A stretch of 64,000 nt of DNA from Mycetohabitans endofungorum (GTDB lineage: Bacteria; Pseudomonadota; Gammaproteobacteria; Burkholderiales; Burkholderiaceae): NCBI RefSeq assembly GCF_002927045.1, contig NZ_PRDW01000003.1:186001-250000 (forward strand), read 5' to 3'. Of the stretch, positions 1 through 8,240 are shown piece by piece. The position numbers were made by a program, and so were the translations under genes. Position 1 is the stretch's first letter. The number at the start of each line of letters is the position of its first letter. The notes beneath the pieces are model-generated. The model ran no database searches, was not told the origin of the DNA, and worked only from the letters and a program-made list of their open reading frames with translations.

Positions 1-568
1 TCACGCGGCGCGTGGCCATACCAGCGCGGATAGAATTGCGTGACCACGGGCCATCATCAAGCTTCAACGCGTGGCAGCGATCAAGCTGAAACGGCATCAC
101 ATCGCCGGCTGCGTCCGTGTCTGACACGCCTGTCTGCGACACCTCGCCGACGCAAGCCTGGAGGGTTGCACTCGTCGATAGCACGCGCAAATTGGTCAGA
201 TGCGCGCGGTCCGCCGCCTCACCAAGATGCTCAGTGACGGCATGCCGGAGCCCACGACGCAAGTCCAACCCAATCAATGCGCGATCGCTTGAATTGGCGT
301 CTTCACCATGCCCCAGATAAGAAACCCATTTCACCGCCGGTGACTGCGCATCGACGACATTCATCTGACGATCAATCGTCGCCGGCAGCCGGAGTTTGTA
401 GATAGGTAGCTCGGTCGGCCTAACGCCGGTTGCGAGTTGCGTGTCGCGCGCGTTGCAATCGGTCAGACATGCTTCGATGTCCCACAGGCCGTTTCCGCGC
501 TCGAACGCTTGCACGTCAATCGCACGGCGATGACGCGCCCGACGAGGAGCAGAGGGAGGGAGCGGCAT
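1..568 (-). pseudogene. DUF2889 family protein, 3' part with frameshift, runs off the window
   Basis: Reading leftward from an ATG at 568, a frame encodes a protein that begins MPLPPSAPRRARHRRAID and contains LPIYKLRLPATIDRQMNVVDAQ and, near its end, MPFQLDRCHALKLD. This resembles the DUF2889 proteins found just downstream of recA-recX in Burkholderia; their function is unknown. After KLDDG at about 45-52 the frame turns to nonsense, while the neighbouring frame continues with PVVTQFYPRWYGHAPR, the expected C-terminal motif. A single-base indel, perhaps a lost C in the GGCCCG run, explains this. The gene continues past base 1. It could be a true pseudogene or a base-calling error. No N-terminal signal is seen. 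Confidence 0.6.
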
Positions 569-730
569 GGAAAGGGTTGGTTGCGGCCGGATGGAAAACT
601 CAGCGATTTTAGCATACCGGTCCGACGGCCTGACGACACCCGCGCGCCCACCCCGGAACGCACTTCATCGCCACGAACGTATAGACGAAGCACAACATGC
701 CGCGTAGCACGACGCGGTCTACGCGGACCG

Positions 731-1207
731 TCATTCATCGCCGGCTCCGTCGTCGATCCCGCTGACGAGCCGCGAAATCACCGCGCGGGAAAAGCCGCGG
801 GCGGCCAAGAAACGCGCCTGCTTCGCACGCTCGGCCGGCGACTGCGCGACATGGCCCTGAAATTTCTTTTGCCACACCGCTTTCGCCCGTTCCCATTCGG
901 TTTCCCGTAATTGATTGCCGACGTCGTCCAGCAGGTCGCCATGCAACGCGTGCCGCTTCAACTCACCAACGATCCGGGCCGCGCCGAAGCGGGACGCACG
1001 GCGATGCACGACACTTTCGGCAAACCGACTGTCGGACAGCCAGCCGTCCCGCTCGAGTGCATCGAGAATCGGCTCGATATTGTCGCCTTCCTGGGCGTCG
1101 CGCTTGAGCTTAGCAGCCAGTTCGGCACGACTGTAATCCCGACGCGACAAATACCTCAACGCGCGCCCCTTCAGGCTTGGCGCGGGACGCGGGCACTTCG
1201 TGCGCAC
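731..1207 (-). CDS. recX: Regulatory protein RecX
   Basis: A 158-residue protein that starts six bases beyond the recA stop. RecX binds RecA filaments and limits their growth, which tempers recombination and the SOS response. The family pattern is visible: LKGRALRYLSRRDYSRAEL near residues 12-30, then a helical LERDGWLSDSRFAESVVHRR segment near residues 50-70, and a C-terminal half with QKKFQG and RFLAARGFS. Its length is normal for the family. Its position directly after recA on the same strand suggests co-transcription and shared LexA control. Confidence 0.93.
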   Translation of the reverse strand: MRTKCPRPAPSLKGRALRYLSRRDYSRAELAAKLKRDAQEGDNIEPILDALERDGWLSDSRFAESVVHRRASRFGAARIVGELKRHALHGDLLDDVGNQLRETEWERAKAVWQKKFQGHVAQSPAERAKQARFLAARGFSRAVISRLVSGIDDGAGDE

Positions 1208-1213
1208 TTCGCG

Positions 1214-2278
1214 TTACGCTTGTCCGCTCTCGCCGACTACCGCGCCGGCCGGCATCGCCACGACGCCAAGCGACTCGCGGACGCGATTTTCGATCTCACG
1301 CGCAAGATCCGGATTTTCGCGCAGGAACTCCCGCGCATTGTCCTTGCCCTGGCCGATCTTCTCGCCGTTGTAGCTATACCAGGCGCCCGCCTTCTCGACG
1401 ATCTTTGCCTGGACGCCAAGATCGATGATTTCACCGTGTCGCGAAATCCCCTCACCATACAAGATATCGAAAATCGCCTCGCGAAACGGTGGCGACACTT
1501 TGTTTTTGACCACCTTAACCCGCGTTTCGTTACCGATGACTTCGTCGTTCTTCTTGATCGAGCCGATCCGACGGATATCGAGCCGGACCGACGCGTAAAA
1601 CTTCAACGCATTGCCTCCGGTGGTGGTTTCCGGGTTGCCGAACATTACACCGATCTTCATGCGAATCTGGTTAATGAAGATGACCAGGCAATTGGTCCGC
1701 TTGATCGTACCGGTCAGCTTGCGCAGCGCCTGCGACATCAGCCGCGCCTGCAGGCCGGGCAGTGAATCGCCCATTTCACCTTCGATTTCGGCCTTCGGCA
1801 CGAGCGCGGCCACCGAGTCGATGACGATCATGTCGATCGATCCCGAGCGCACGAGTGCATCGGCGATTTCCAGTGCCTGCTCGCCAGTATCAGGCTGAGA
1901 AATCAGCAGTTCCGACGCGTTAACGCCCAGCTTGGACGCGTACTGGACATCGAGCGCGTGTTCCGCGTCGATGAACGCACAGGTGCCGCCAATTTTCTGC
2001 ATCTCGGCGATTACTTGCAGCGTAAGCGTCGTCTTGCCGGACGATTCCGGCCCGTAGATCTCGACGACACGGCCACGCGGCAGCCCACCGACACCTAGCG
2101 CAATGTCTAGGCCAAGCGAGCCAGTCGATACGACTTGAATGTCTTCGACTGCCTCGCCATGGCCAAGCCGCATGATCGACCCCTTGCCGAACTGCTTCTC
2201 GATCTGCGACAGCGCGGCAGCCAGTGCCTTGCTCTTCTCCGCAGTCAGTCCAGCTGAGCCTTTCTTGCTTTCTTCCAT
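1214..2278 (-). CDS. recA: Recombinase RecA
   Basis: A 354-residue protein. RecA coats single-stranded DNA, drives strand exchange and triggers LexA self-cleavage. The Walker A motif GPESSGKT lies at residues 76-83, Walker B (MIVIDS) at 150-155, and the DNA-binding L2 loop ([16 protein letters not shown]) at 207-222. The start MEESKKGS was chosen because an AAAGGA ribosome-binding site precedes it at a suitable distance; the frame stays open further upstream, but that part is not RecA-like. A perfect SOS box lies about 110 bases upstream. recX follows. Confidence 0.98.
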   Translation of the reverse strand: MEESKKGSAGLTAEKSKALAAALSQIEKQFGKGSIMRLGHGEAVEDIQVVSTGSLGLDIALGVGGLPRGRVVEIYGPESSGKTTLTLQVIAEMQKIGGTCAFIDAEHALDVQYASKLGVNASELLISQPDTGEQALEIADALVRSGSIDMIVIDSVAALVPKAEIEGEMGDSLPGLQARLMSQALRKLTGTIKRTNCLVIFINQIRMKIGVMFGNPETTTGGNALKFYASVRLDIRRIGSIKKNDEVIGNETRVKVVKNKVSPPFREAIFDILYGEGISRHGEIIDLGVQAKIVEKAGAWYSYNGEKIGQGKDNAREFLRENPDLAREIENRVRESLGVVAMPAGAVVGESGQA

Positions 2279-2388
2279 GAATCGTCCTTTGCTATGATGA
2301 GCGGCAGTCCGTTGCCGAGGCGGCACGCCTCGCATCGCGGCCATCCCCGGATGATACCGCTGCCCGCGCCAACGCACGGCTTCGGATA

Positions 2389-2404
2389 CTGTATAAAAAA
2401 ACAG
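2389..2404 (-). promoter_or_regulatory. LexA (SOS) box of recA
   Basis: CTGT-N8-ACAG is present with an A/T-rich centre (CTGTATAAAAAAACAG on the plus strand). This matches the LexA consensus exactly. On the minus strand the TATACA at its edge could serve as a -10 element with TTGCAA upstream, so bound LexA would cover the recA promoter. It is the only feature recognised in the 300 bases between recA and the neighbouring regulator remnant. Confidence 0.85.
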
Positions 2405-2590
2405 TGTCTTTTGCAAGCGCGAAATATATGCATCCTTTCCGCAACTAGCATGCCTGGTGCCGCTGCGTGCCCCGCCCCTCGAGGTAGGGTCGGTGCATAT
2501 TGCATTGGACATCGTGTGTCGTTGCAATATGCAGATAAGGAAACGCCGGAAAGGGGAGCAGGTTTGCGCCGCCGGCACTAAAACACGCCC

Positions 2591-2810
2591 GTGCGCATTC
2601 TTTGCCGAAAATGACAGCATACTCGCGGATGGCTTGATCCGGTCACTCCGCCATTCGGGCTATGCGACCGATCACGTCAAGACGGGGGCCGAGGCCGACG
2701 TTGCCTTGTCGATGCAATCGTTCGACCCGCTGGTCCTTAATCTCGGACTGCCGCGCATGAGCGGGCTCGACGTATTACGCAGACTGCGGCAACGCAATTC
2801 CAACCGCTTT
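2591..2810 (+). pseudogene. Response-regulator receiver-domain remnant
   Basis: A divergent OmpR-type response regulator next to recA survives only as its first ~70 residues. A GTG at 2591 opens with VRIL, then the frame is broken by a small indel. The neighbouring frame continues [25 protein letters not shown] and LGLPRMSGLDVLRRLRQRNSN. The phosphate-accepting aspartate expected before LGLPRMSG is Asn (AAT at 2739-2741). The rest of the receiver and the whole DNA-binding domain are missing, and the sequence runs into the tRNA promoter. It cannot be functional. Confidence 0.75.
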
Positions 2811-2845
2811 GCATCGGCCAGGCCCCAAGGGGGACGTGAAAGTGG

Positions 2846-2874
2846 TTGACATCGCGTCTGCTCATGTCCATAAT
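2846..2874 (+). promoter_or_regulatory. Sigma-70 promoter of the tRNA gene
   Basis: TTGACA at 2846-2851 is followed by a 17-base spacer and CATAAT at 2869-2874, one mismatch from the TATAAT consensus. The tRNA begins 13 bases further on. Spacing and sequence are near ideal for a strong stable-RNA promoter. Confidence 0.75.
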
Positions 2875-2887
2875 CCGAGGTTCTTTC

Positions 2888-2964
<77 letters not shown>

Positions 2965-2972
2965 TATTTGAC

Positions 2973-3003
2973 ACGGCCCGCCGCGATGCGGGTCGTTTTG
3001 TTT
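2973..3003 (+). terminator. Rho-independent terminator after tRNA-Met
   Basis: ACGGCCCGC (2973-2981) pairs with GCGGGTCGT (2988-2996) across a 6-base loop, with one G-T wobble. It is followed by TTTTGTTT. Its place nine bases after the tRNA fits transcription termination of that gene. Confidence 0.65.
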
Positions 3004-3038
3004 CGTTCCGAAAATAGCGCGCTGTTCCGCAATCTTCG

Positions 3039-3965
3039 CTACCGGGTAGGCGTCACCGGCTTGTCCTTTCGGTGCCGCACATACCGGCACGTCATCTTTT
3101 CATCAGCGTGTCCTAGCTGGTCGTTGGCCGCCGCCATGCCTGCCAATTTCTCCTGTCGGTGCCCGCTTTAGCGCGCAGGTCGCGGAACTGGAGCGCTGCG
3201 ATGACAGCAGCCAGTTCGTGCCGCTTCTGCGTACGCGCCTTCTTCGCCGCCACTTCGCGCGCATTCTCAAACCGGAACCTGAGCGCGAGAGCGGTCAATG
3301 CCGCCCCCTGTTCATTACAAACAATCGTCAGTTCCAGCACATCTGCCGGCCGCTGCCCGGTCAGGTAGGCCAGTTCCATCGCATTCCGAGTCGGGCCGTC
3401 AGCCTCGGCCCAAACCGCCTGATACGTGCCGTCATCAACGTAGGTATCCCGCCCAACCTCCCGGAATCCACGCACGCCGGCGCAAGGATTCGGCTTGCCG
3501 TCAGGCCGCGCCCACGTGCGAAATTCCAGATGTGCAAAAACAGCGCCTTCTCCCGATTCGCGCGAACCCGCCCCTCGCTGCCTTTTGTGGCCCGCCCCTT
3601 CTCCTGCAAAGCGTTTGACGGCGTCCTGCACACGCCAGTCTAGATACTGGCGAATGTGAATTGGCTCGATGTTGTCCAGCGGTGCCGACGGCGCGTCGAA
3701 GAACTCGTACAGCTTCGCCAATTCCTTCAAATTGTCGCGCTGCATGCGCAATGCCTCCTGCGACAATACCTCCCGTGGATAGCGCTCCGCCGCATAGCGA
3801 AACGTGATTAGATCGGCATGCCGTGGCTTCGAGTTGACGGTCAACTCGGCCCTTTTGCACCGCCAGCGCATAGTCCGAGCTGAGCGAAATTTCGCGCCGA
3901 GGCGTGCCACCGGCATCCAGCTTGCGGCCAGTGAGGCGCGATACTTCTTCATCAGTCAGGAACAT
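3039..3965 (-). pseudogene. Tyrosine-recombinase (phage integrase) remnant with DUF4224-like 5' end
   Basis: Pieces of a prophage integrase lie in different frames. The start (ATG at 3965) reads MFLTDEEVSRLTGRK, which resembles the small DUF4224 protein that often precedes such integrases. It is fused to SLSSDYALAVQKG and, after a frame change, to AELTVNSKPRHADLITFRYAAERY. The central part includes IRQYLDWRVQDAVKR, and the catalytic-core arginine segment is AYLTGQRPADVLEL. Further frame changes separate RDLRAKAGTD from the last piece, QLGHADEKMTCRYVRHRKD, which carries the GH and catalytic Tyr before a stop at 3039-3041. The enzyme is dead. The location beside a tRNA 3' end is typical. Confidence 0.75.
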
Positions 3966-4139
3966 GGGGCCGTTCATCGGACAATTCTCCGAAATTCCAC
4001 CACCCCGCATCCACGGGTTCACATCCCAGCCGTAACCGCGCGCGGCGTTAGGGCTGTCCCATAACAGTCGGTACCAAAATAACGAGTTGAGGGTATTCGG
4101 TTTGCGGCTATGACCCACGAACGAATTCCATCCTTCTAA

Positions 4140-4502
4140 TTGGGCATCGCCATAACTGACGTTCTGCAATTGGTCAGCGTGCGCGCTGGTCACTTCGAGC
4201 GTGATGCGAGACGCTCAGCGCGGCATGTGAATCGACGCTCGCCACGACGATCCCGCGTTGTTGGCGCGGTGATCGGGCTCGGTAAGCTGCTGGCTGATGG
4301 CGAGCGAATTTGCGCGCGTCTCGTGCTCGGCTGCATGATCATCGGGGCGGCTTTGTCCGCTAACGCCAGTGCAGCACTGACGGTCTTTAACAATCTGCAC
4401 CCGACCGCGCTCGTGGGCATCGCCTCTGCTTTAGGGATCCTAGGGCAGTCGGCGCTGGAGGCAGTCGTTCAAAAATGCGTGGGTTACATGCCAAACTCAT
4501 GA
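4140..4502 (+). CDS. Phage holin-like membrane protein, possibly 5'-damaged
   Basis: The C-terminal ~90 residues have a basic start (NRRSPRRSRVVGAVIG) and two hydrophobic stretches, LVLGCMIIGAALSANASA and ALVGIASALGILGQSAL. This is the layout of small phage holins that open the inner membrane at lysis. The true start is unclear. An ATG at 4204 (MRDAQRGM) lies in another frame and stops at once, so a one-base frameshift near 4228 may have broken the 5' end. The stop overlaps the ATG of the next small lipoprotein gene (ATGA), which is the usual coupling in phage lysis cassettes. Confidence 0.45.
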   Translation: MGIAITDVLQLVSVRAGHFERDARRSARHVNRRSPRRSRVVGAVIGLGKLLADGERICARLVLGCMIIGAALSANASAALTVFNNLHPTALVGIASALGILGQSALEAVVQKCVGYMPNS

Positions 4503-4654
4503 AACCAACAGTTGTCGTTACCGTGCTGCTCTTGCCGCTGACACTGAGCGGCTGCGTGTCGCCGTCGCACGGTTGTCCTCCTATCGACATGGGTTGCTCG
4601 CGGTCGCGTTTAGGCATTCATTCTTTGCTAGCCTGCTGCTTAGCAGCGAATTAA
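4499..4654 (+). CDS. Small phage-type lipoprotein (Rz1-like spanin candidate)
   Basis: A 51-residue peptide that overlaps the holin-like gene by four bases. It begins MKPTVVVTVLLLPLTLSGC, a lipoprotein signal with lipobox LSGC at residues 16-19, so Cys19 would be lipidated. Seven cysteines in so short a peptide are odd. In phage lysis cassettes a small lipoprotein (Rz1) follows the holin or endolysin and fuses the membranes. No Rz partner is visible, so it is probably a cassette remnant. Confidence 0.4.
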   Translation: MKPTVVVTVLLLPLTLSGCVSPSHGCPPIDMGCSRSRLGIHSLLACCLAAN

Positions 4655-4793
4655 CAATCATAATCTGCCCCGCCTGTCCCGCAACGCACCATCTGTGCCC
4701 AGAGCCACACCCTACGCTCCCCCAGTCTCGGCGTCAGGGGCCCGCGCCCTGATTACCCGCTTTATTGCCCATAACTCATTCCCGGAGTTGTCG

Positions 4794-5033
4794 ATGGACT
4801 TTAACGACGCATTGAATACTGCCCCAGCCGCTATTTATGCAATGAACCAAGGGGCGCCCGCTGCACCGCCTACGGGCGCAAAACGACCAGCGGATTCCAC
4901 ACTCGACACACACTCCAAAAAGCCCAGAATCTACGACACTTTGCCAGGCGAAGTGATTCTGGAGATCGCACGCTACCTACCGTTGGATCATATTCCCGAG
5001 TTTTCACGTGTTAATCGCAACACCTATACCTGA
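4794..5033 (+). CDS. F-box domain protein, N-terminal part with bipartite NLS-like motif
   Basis: A GGAG site six bases upstream supports the ATG at 4794. The 79 residues start MDFNDALNTA, like the paralogue at 12823-14229 (MDFDLIHA). Residues 30-45 read KR-x10-KKPR, the pattern of a classical bipartite nuclear-localisation signal. Residues 50-77 (LPGEVILEIARYLPLDHI, then FSRVNRN) match the F-box, a eukaryotic motif that docks proteins to Skp1 in SCF ubiquitin ligases. The frame stops at TGA 5031-5033, just where the paralogue continues. The next frame carries on with the rest of the protein, so this is either a frameshifted gene or a coupled two-part gene. Confidence 0.6.
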   Translation: MDFNDALNTAPAAIYAMNQGAPAAPPTGAKRPADSTLDTHSKKPRIYDTLPGEVILEIARYLPLDHIPEFSRVNRNTYT

Positions 5034-6139
5034 TGGAGGAAAGACGATGGGCGTGGCGCTGTTACCAGCAAGCGGCCAGCGTCTCCGATCTCGCGTCGCT
5101 GCAACAACTGATAGGTGAAATTGAGCAAATACAGGCCGAACCGGATCTGCGGGCCGAACCGCTCACAGCTCTGTGGGAACAGTCACGATCAATAGGGTTA
5201 TCTACGGCATACGAAATCGAGGCTTTCAAATCGCTGTTTGCGGCAACCGACCGCCTCCCGGAACAAGGCCTTCCCTTACAGAAAACGATGCTTGCTTCAA
5301 TGGATAAATTTCCTAGAAGCATGCGACTTCTAATGTTTGATTTTGCTTATACGATGGCCGAACAGCATCGCCTCGATCAAGCGAATTTCTGGTATGAGCT
5401 AGCTCAGGCTCTTCCACAGGTAACGCCGGCGTCTGAGTATCTTAAACGCTATCAGGCGTTGCTCAACCGGCTAGCGCGTCTGAACACGCCCCAGAAAGCC
5501 GAACTGATTCCGCTATTGGCTAAACAACTACAATTCAACCGTCGGATTGATCCTACGGGCAGTGAGGCTCTTTCGGCCCATATATTCTTGCAACAGCAAA
5601 CGCTGTTGCTGCCGCCATCCCTGCAAGGCGCATCGGTGGGCATGCTAGCCGCCGCTACGGAGGAACTACCTGCAATAATGCGAGTAGCACGCTACGCGGA
5701 GATGCGACAACTAGCATTATCGCTTCCGGACGAACAATTAGGTGTCGCGCTGCGCAAATTTCCATTTGGTTTGGTTCATTTACCGAGCGAGCACCATGCG
5801 CACGAGTTCCAATTACTAGAGCCGGCCTTACTGCGCGTGTTGCTCGAGCAGCGTGTGCAAGTCGCACGGAGTTTGCTGGAGTGGGCCCTCCTGCTTGGCG
5901 ACAAGTTCTCAAAGCAGGTATGGCAGCATGCGCTGCAGCTCCTTGACGGTCGCGACGCAACAGAACTATTAGAGGCGTTAAGCAAGGTAAGGGTTTCGCT
6001 AAGAACCCCGGAGTGGCAAGACGCGGTCAAAGAGGTCACTGCTTTTATGGACCGCAACCGCTTCACAGAACAAACGCGGACGACGATAGACACCCGTATG
6101 CTGCAGTTGCTTCACCCTGAGGACCGGATGACCCTGTGA
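5033..6139 (+). CDS. F-box protein, C-terminal helical region (split from its N-terminus)
   Basis: A 368-residue frame whose ATG overlaps the previous stop (TGATG). It continues the alignment to the paralogue: RRWAWRCYQQAASVSDL here matches RHSWLCCQRADNVRRL there. A block beginning LPDEQLGVALRKFPFGLVHL shares 23 of 39 residues with LPDDQLGPVLRRLPTALVLL in the paralogue, by hand count. The rest is leucine-rich and predicted helical, with repeated L-x-x-LP and LLEP elements. No enzyme motif is recognised; it may bind a target protein. Translation could occur by reinitiation at TGATG, or one lost base near 5031 has killed the gene. Confidence 0.5.
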   Translation: MEERRWAWRCYQQAASVSDLASLQQLIGEIEQIQAEPDLRAEPLTALWEQSRSIGLSTAYEIEAFKSLFAATDRLPEQGLPLQKTMLASMDKFPRSMRLLMFDFAYTMAEQHRLDQANFWYELAQALPQVTPASEYLKRYQALLNRLARLNTPQKAELIPLLAKQLQFNRRIDPTGSEALSAHIFLQQQTLLLPPSLQGASVGMLAAATEELPAIMRVARYAEMRQLALSLPDEQLGVALRKFPFGLVHLPSEHHAHEFQLLEPALLRVLLEQRVQVARSLLEWALLLGDKFSKQVWQHALQLLDGRDATELLEALSKVRVSLRTPEWQDAVKEVTAFMDRNRFTEQTRTTIDTRMLQLLHPEDRMTL

Positions 6140-6351
6140 ACGCTTCGCAAAATGCCATGAAGTTTCGGATGCGGACGCGATAATTCGGCAATTTTGCGGT
6201 ATCACTGTAAACACTGCTCACATCGGCCCTCAGATCAAGGAGCGGCAATGGACACTTCACGAATTGGCTCCCGGAGCCCAAGTCCAGTAGGGTCCCCCTC
6301 GTTACACCTCTCCTATCAGGAATCTTTAAGTATTTAAGCGTTACTCAAATT

Positions 6352-6521
6352 TTCGGGCCCATCGACTTCAAGGCTTACGCGCGGGCGCCAAGGGCTTTGG
6401 GCTCGAATTCGCTGCCGCGCTTCGTGCAACGTTGCGCGCAGCGATGGAAGTCGAAGGTCCCGCGGTCGTCACCATTCCTGCCGATTATTCCGATAACACG
6501 AAGCCGATGGGCCCGCTGTGA
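6352..6521 (+). pseudogene. Acetolactate synthase fragment
   Basis: About 50 residues of a thiamine-diphosphate enzyme survive: [10 protein letters not shown], a small deletion with frame change, then [17 protein letters not shown] and [15 protein letters not shown]. This resembles the pyrophosphate-binding C-terminal region of catabolic acetolactate synthases. It ends at TGA 6519-6521 and abuts an unrelated regulator fragment. It is debris with no start or active site. Confidence 0.5.
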
Positions 6522-6720
6522 CTGAATCTATCCAGCGGCGCAATACCGCCGAACTACATCGAGCTGGACATGGTGGACCGCGCGGTGGACTTGGTAGAGA
6601 AACGCGTAGACTGCGTGCTGCGCGCCGACCATAAGCTCATGCTTTTTCGCCATCGTGCGGAACATGCGCACGTGAGTCGGGAACGCTCCTTGCTTCCCCA
6701 TGCACGCCGCGCCGCGCGCG
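6522..6720 (+). pseudogene. LysR-type regulator fragment
   Basis: The translation contains IELDMVDRAVDLVEKRVDC followed by VLRA. This resembles the effector-domain motif of LysR regulators, where '...DRPVDLVEENVDCVVRAG' is typical. Neither the helix-turn-helix nor the rest of the effector domain is present, and the flanking sequence is out of frame. It is probably a deletion remnant next to the permease gene. Confidence 0.4.
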
Positions 6721-6751
6721 GCACATCAATCACGCTGGAGGTATCGACGGT

Positions 6752-7843
6752 ATGAACCATTCACAAGCGCAAACAGATATCGCGCGGGCTTTGCTAATCA
6801 TTTTTATTTTGTCGCTGCTGATCGGGGGCAGCCTGTATATCATGAGCCCGTTCCTACCCGCGCTGATTTGGGCCACGATGATCGTCGTGGCAACGTGGCC
6901 GATGATGCGCGGCGCACAGGAGCGGCTCGGCGGACGACGCGGCCGAGCGACTGCGTTGATGCTGGCCGGCTTGTTGATCGTCATCGCGTTGCCACTGTAT
7001 GGCGCGGTGGTGGCCATCGCGGCCCACGCCGATACGATCCTGCAACACGCCCGTGCCCTGCCGAACTACCGGCCCGCGCCGCCGCCGGCTTGGTTGCACG
7101 AGGTGCCGCTGGTCGGCGAGCGCATCACCTCGGCATGGCAGCGGCTCACCCACGCCGGCGTCGACGGCCTGCTGGAATTCGTTGCCCCCTACGCCGATAC
7201 CGGCGCGAAATGGATGGTGTCGCGCGCGACCGCGGTCGGTGGCGTACTCGTGCATCTGCTGTTGACGCTAATCCTATGCGGGGTGTTGTACATGCATGGC
7301 GAAGCGGCAGCAGGGGCCGTGCGGCGCTTTGCTTATCGCCTTGCCGATGAGCGCGGTACGGCCGCGGTGCGCCTGGCCGGCCAGGCCATCCGCGCCGTCG
7401 CGCTGGGCATCGTCGTAACCGCGGCCGTGCAATCGGCGCTGGCCGGGCTGGGGCTACTCGCCGCTGGGATACCCGGCGCGGGCATGGTATGCGCGATCAC
7501 CCTCATCTTCTGCCTGGCGCAGATCGGTCCGCTGCTGCCGTTAATTGGCGCGGCAATCTGGTTGTTCTATCAGGACGCGACTATTGCCGGGGTCGCCATG
7601 CTCATCTGGGCGTTCGTCGTTTCTAGTCTCGACAATGTCATACGTCCGCCGCTGATCCAGCGCGGCGTGGACCTGCCGATGCTATTGGTGTTGGCCGGCG
7701 TACTCGGTGGACTGTTTGCATTCGGCATCGTCGGACTGTTCATTGGGCCGGTCATTTTGGCCGTCACCTACAAGCTGATGCACGCATGGATCGACGAGCA
7801 GGCCAAAGCCGTATCCCGCCCCACTCGCCAAGAACGGGCGTAG
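6752..7843 (+). CDS. AI-2E family (PerM/YdiK-like) membrane transporter
   Basis: A 363-residue inner-membrane protein. Hydrophobic segments occur at about residues 12-35, 36-50, 68-92, 160-178, 215-235, 240-265, 270-290 and 310-340. The C-terminal signature LDNVIRPPLIQRG followed by a hydrophobic GVLGGLFAFGIVGLFIGP stretch is characteristic of the AI-2E/PerM transporter family. Members export or release small molecules; the substrate here cannot be told. GGAGG lies ten bases before the ATG. Fragments of broken genes lie upstream, so it appears to be transcribed alone. Confidence 0.85.
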   Translation: MNHSQAQTDIARALLIIFILSLLIGGSLYIMSPFLPALIWATMIVVATWPMMRGAQERLGGRRGRATALMLAGLLIVIALPLYGAVVAIAAHADTILQHARALPNYRPAPPPAWLHEVPLVGERITSAWQRLTHAGVDGLLEFVAPYADTGAKWMVSRATAVGGVLVHLLLTLILCGVLYMHGEAAAGAVRRFAYRLADERGTAAVRLAGQAIRAVALGIVVTAAVQSALAGLGLLAAGIPGAGMVCAITLIFCLAQIGPLLPLIGAAIWLFYQDATIAGVAMLIWAFVVSSLDNVIRPPLIQRGVDLPMLLVLAGVLGGLFAFGIVGLFIGPVILAVTYKLMHAWIDEQAKAVSRPTRQERA

Positions 7844-7879
7844 CCGTAACGACGCGGACGCCCCGCGCCGGCGTTCAAC

Positions 7880-8215
7880 CTAGCACCGCACGACGAGCAA
7901 CGGGCTCGTCGGCGCGCCGACGCTTGCCTTGCGCTGGGCATCGCATTCGCGGGCTCCACGCTGATAGTTGCCTGCGGCGGCGACAACGCGTGACTTCTGG
8001 CCAGTGCTGACCGTGGTCAGGCTAACGCTGGCCATCAAGCCGCAGACATAGCTGGCGCTTTGGCTGCCGAGACTCAACGACGCCCGTTGATCGGTCCGCC
8101 TCCTTGGCCACCGCAAAACTGCACAGCTCCCAATGTCATAACGCCGCCACTTTCGCGATTTACGACAACGAGGCCACCTAAGCCCGCCGCACGTGCGACG
8201 ACAAGTTTTCACGTC
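7880..8215 (-). pseudogene. Conserved hypothetical protein, frameshifted
   Basis: The last ~65 residues (LGSQSASYVCGLMASVSL through NYQRGARECDAQRKASVG and a final PLLVVRC) form a protein-like frame ending at 7880. Upstream, the meaningful reading switches to another frame (GLVVVNRESGGVMTLGAVQF, then CGGQGGGPINGRR). A one-base change near 8085-8095 would join them. The composition suggests a small periplasmic or surface protein with paired cysteines. I do not recognise a named family. It lies between the permease and mntH. Confidence 0.4.
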
Positions 8216-8240
8216 GCATTGTTGAGACGCAATCGGGCTG

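Noticed and set aside
3501-4193. Long minus-strand frame over the integrase remnant and beyond (MTSAHADQLQNVSY start)
   Set aside because: Only the part at 3965 and below resembles a known family; the upstream part is unrecognised, so a single gene is not supported.
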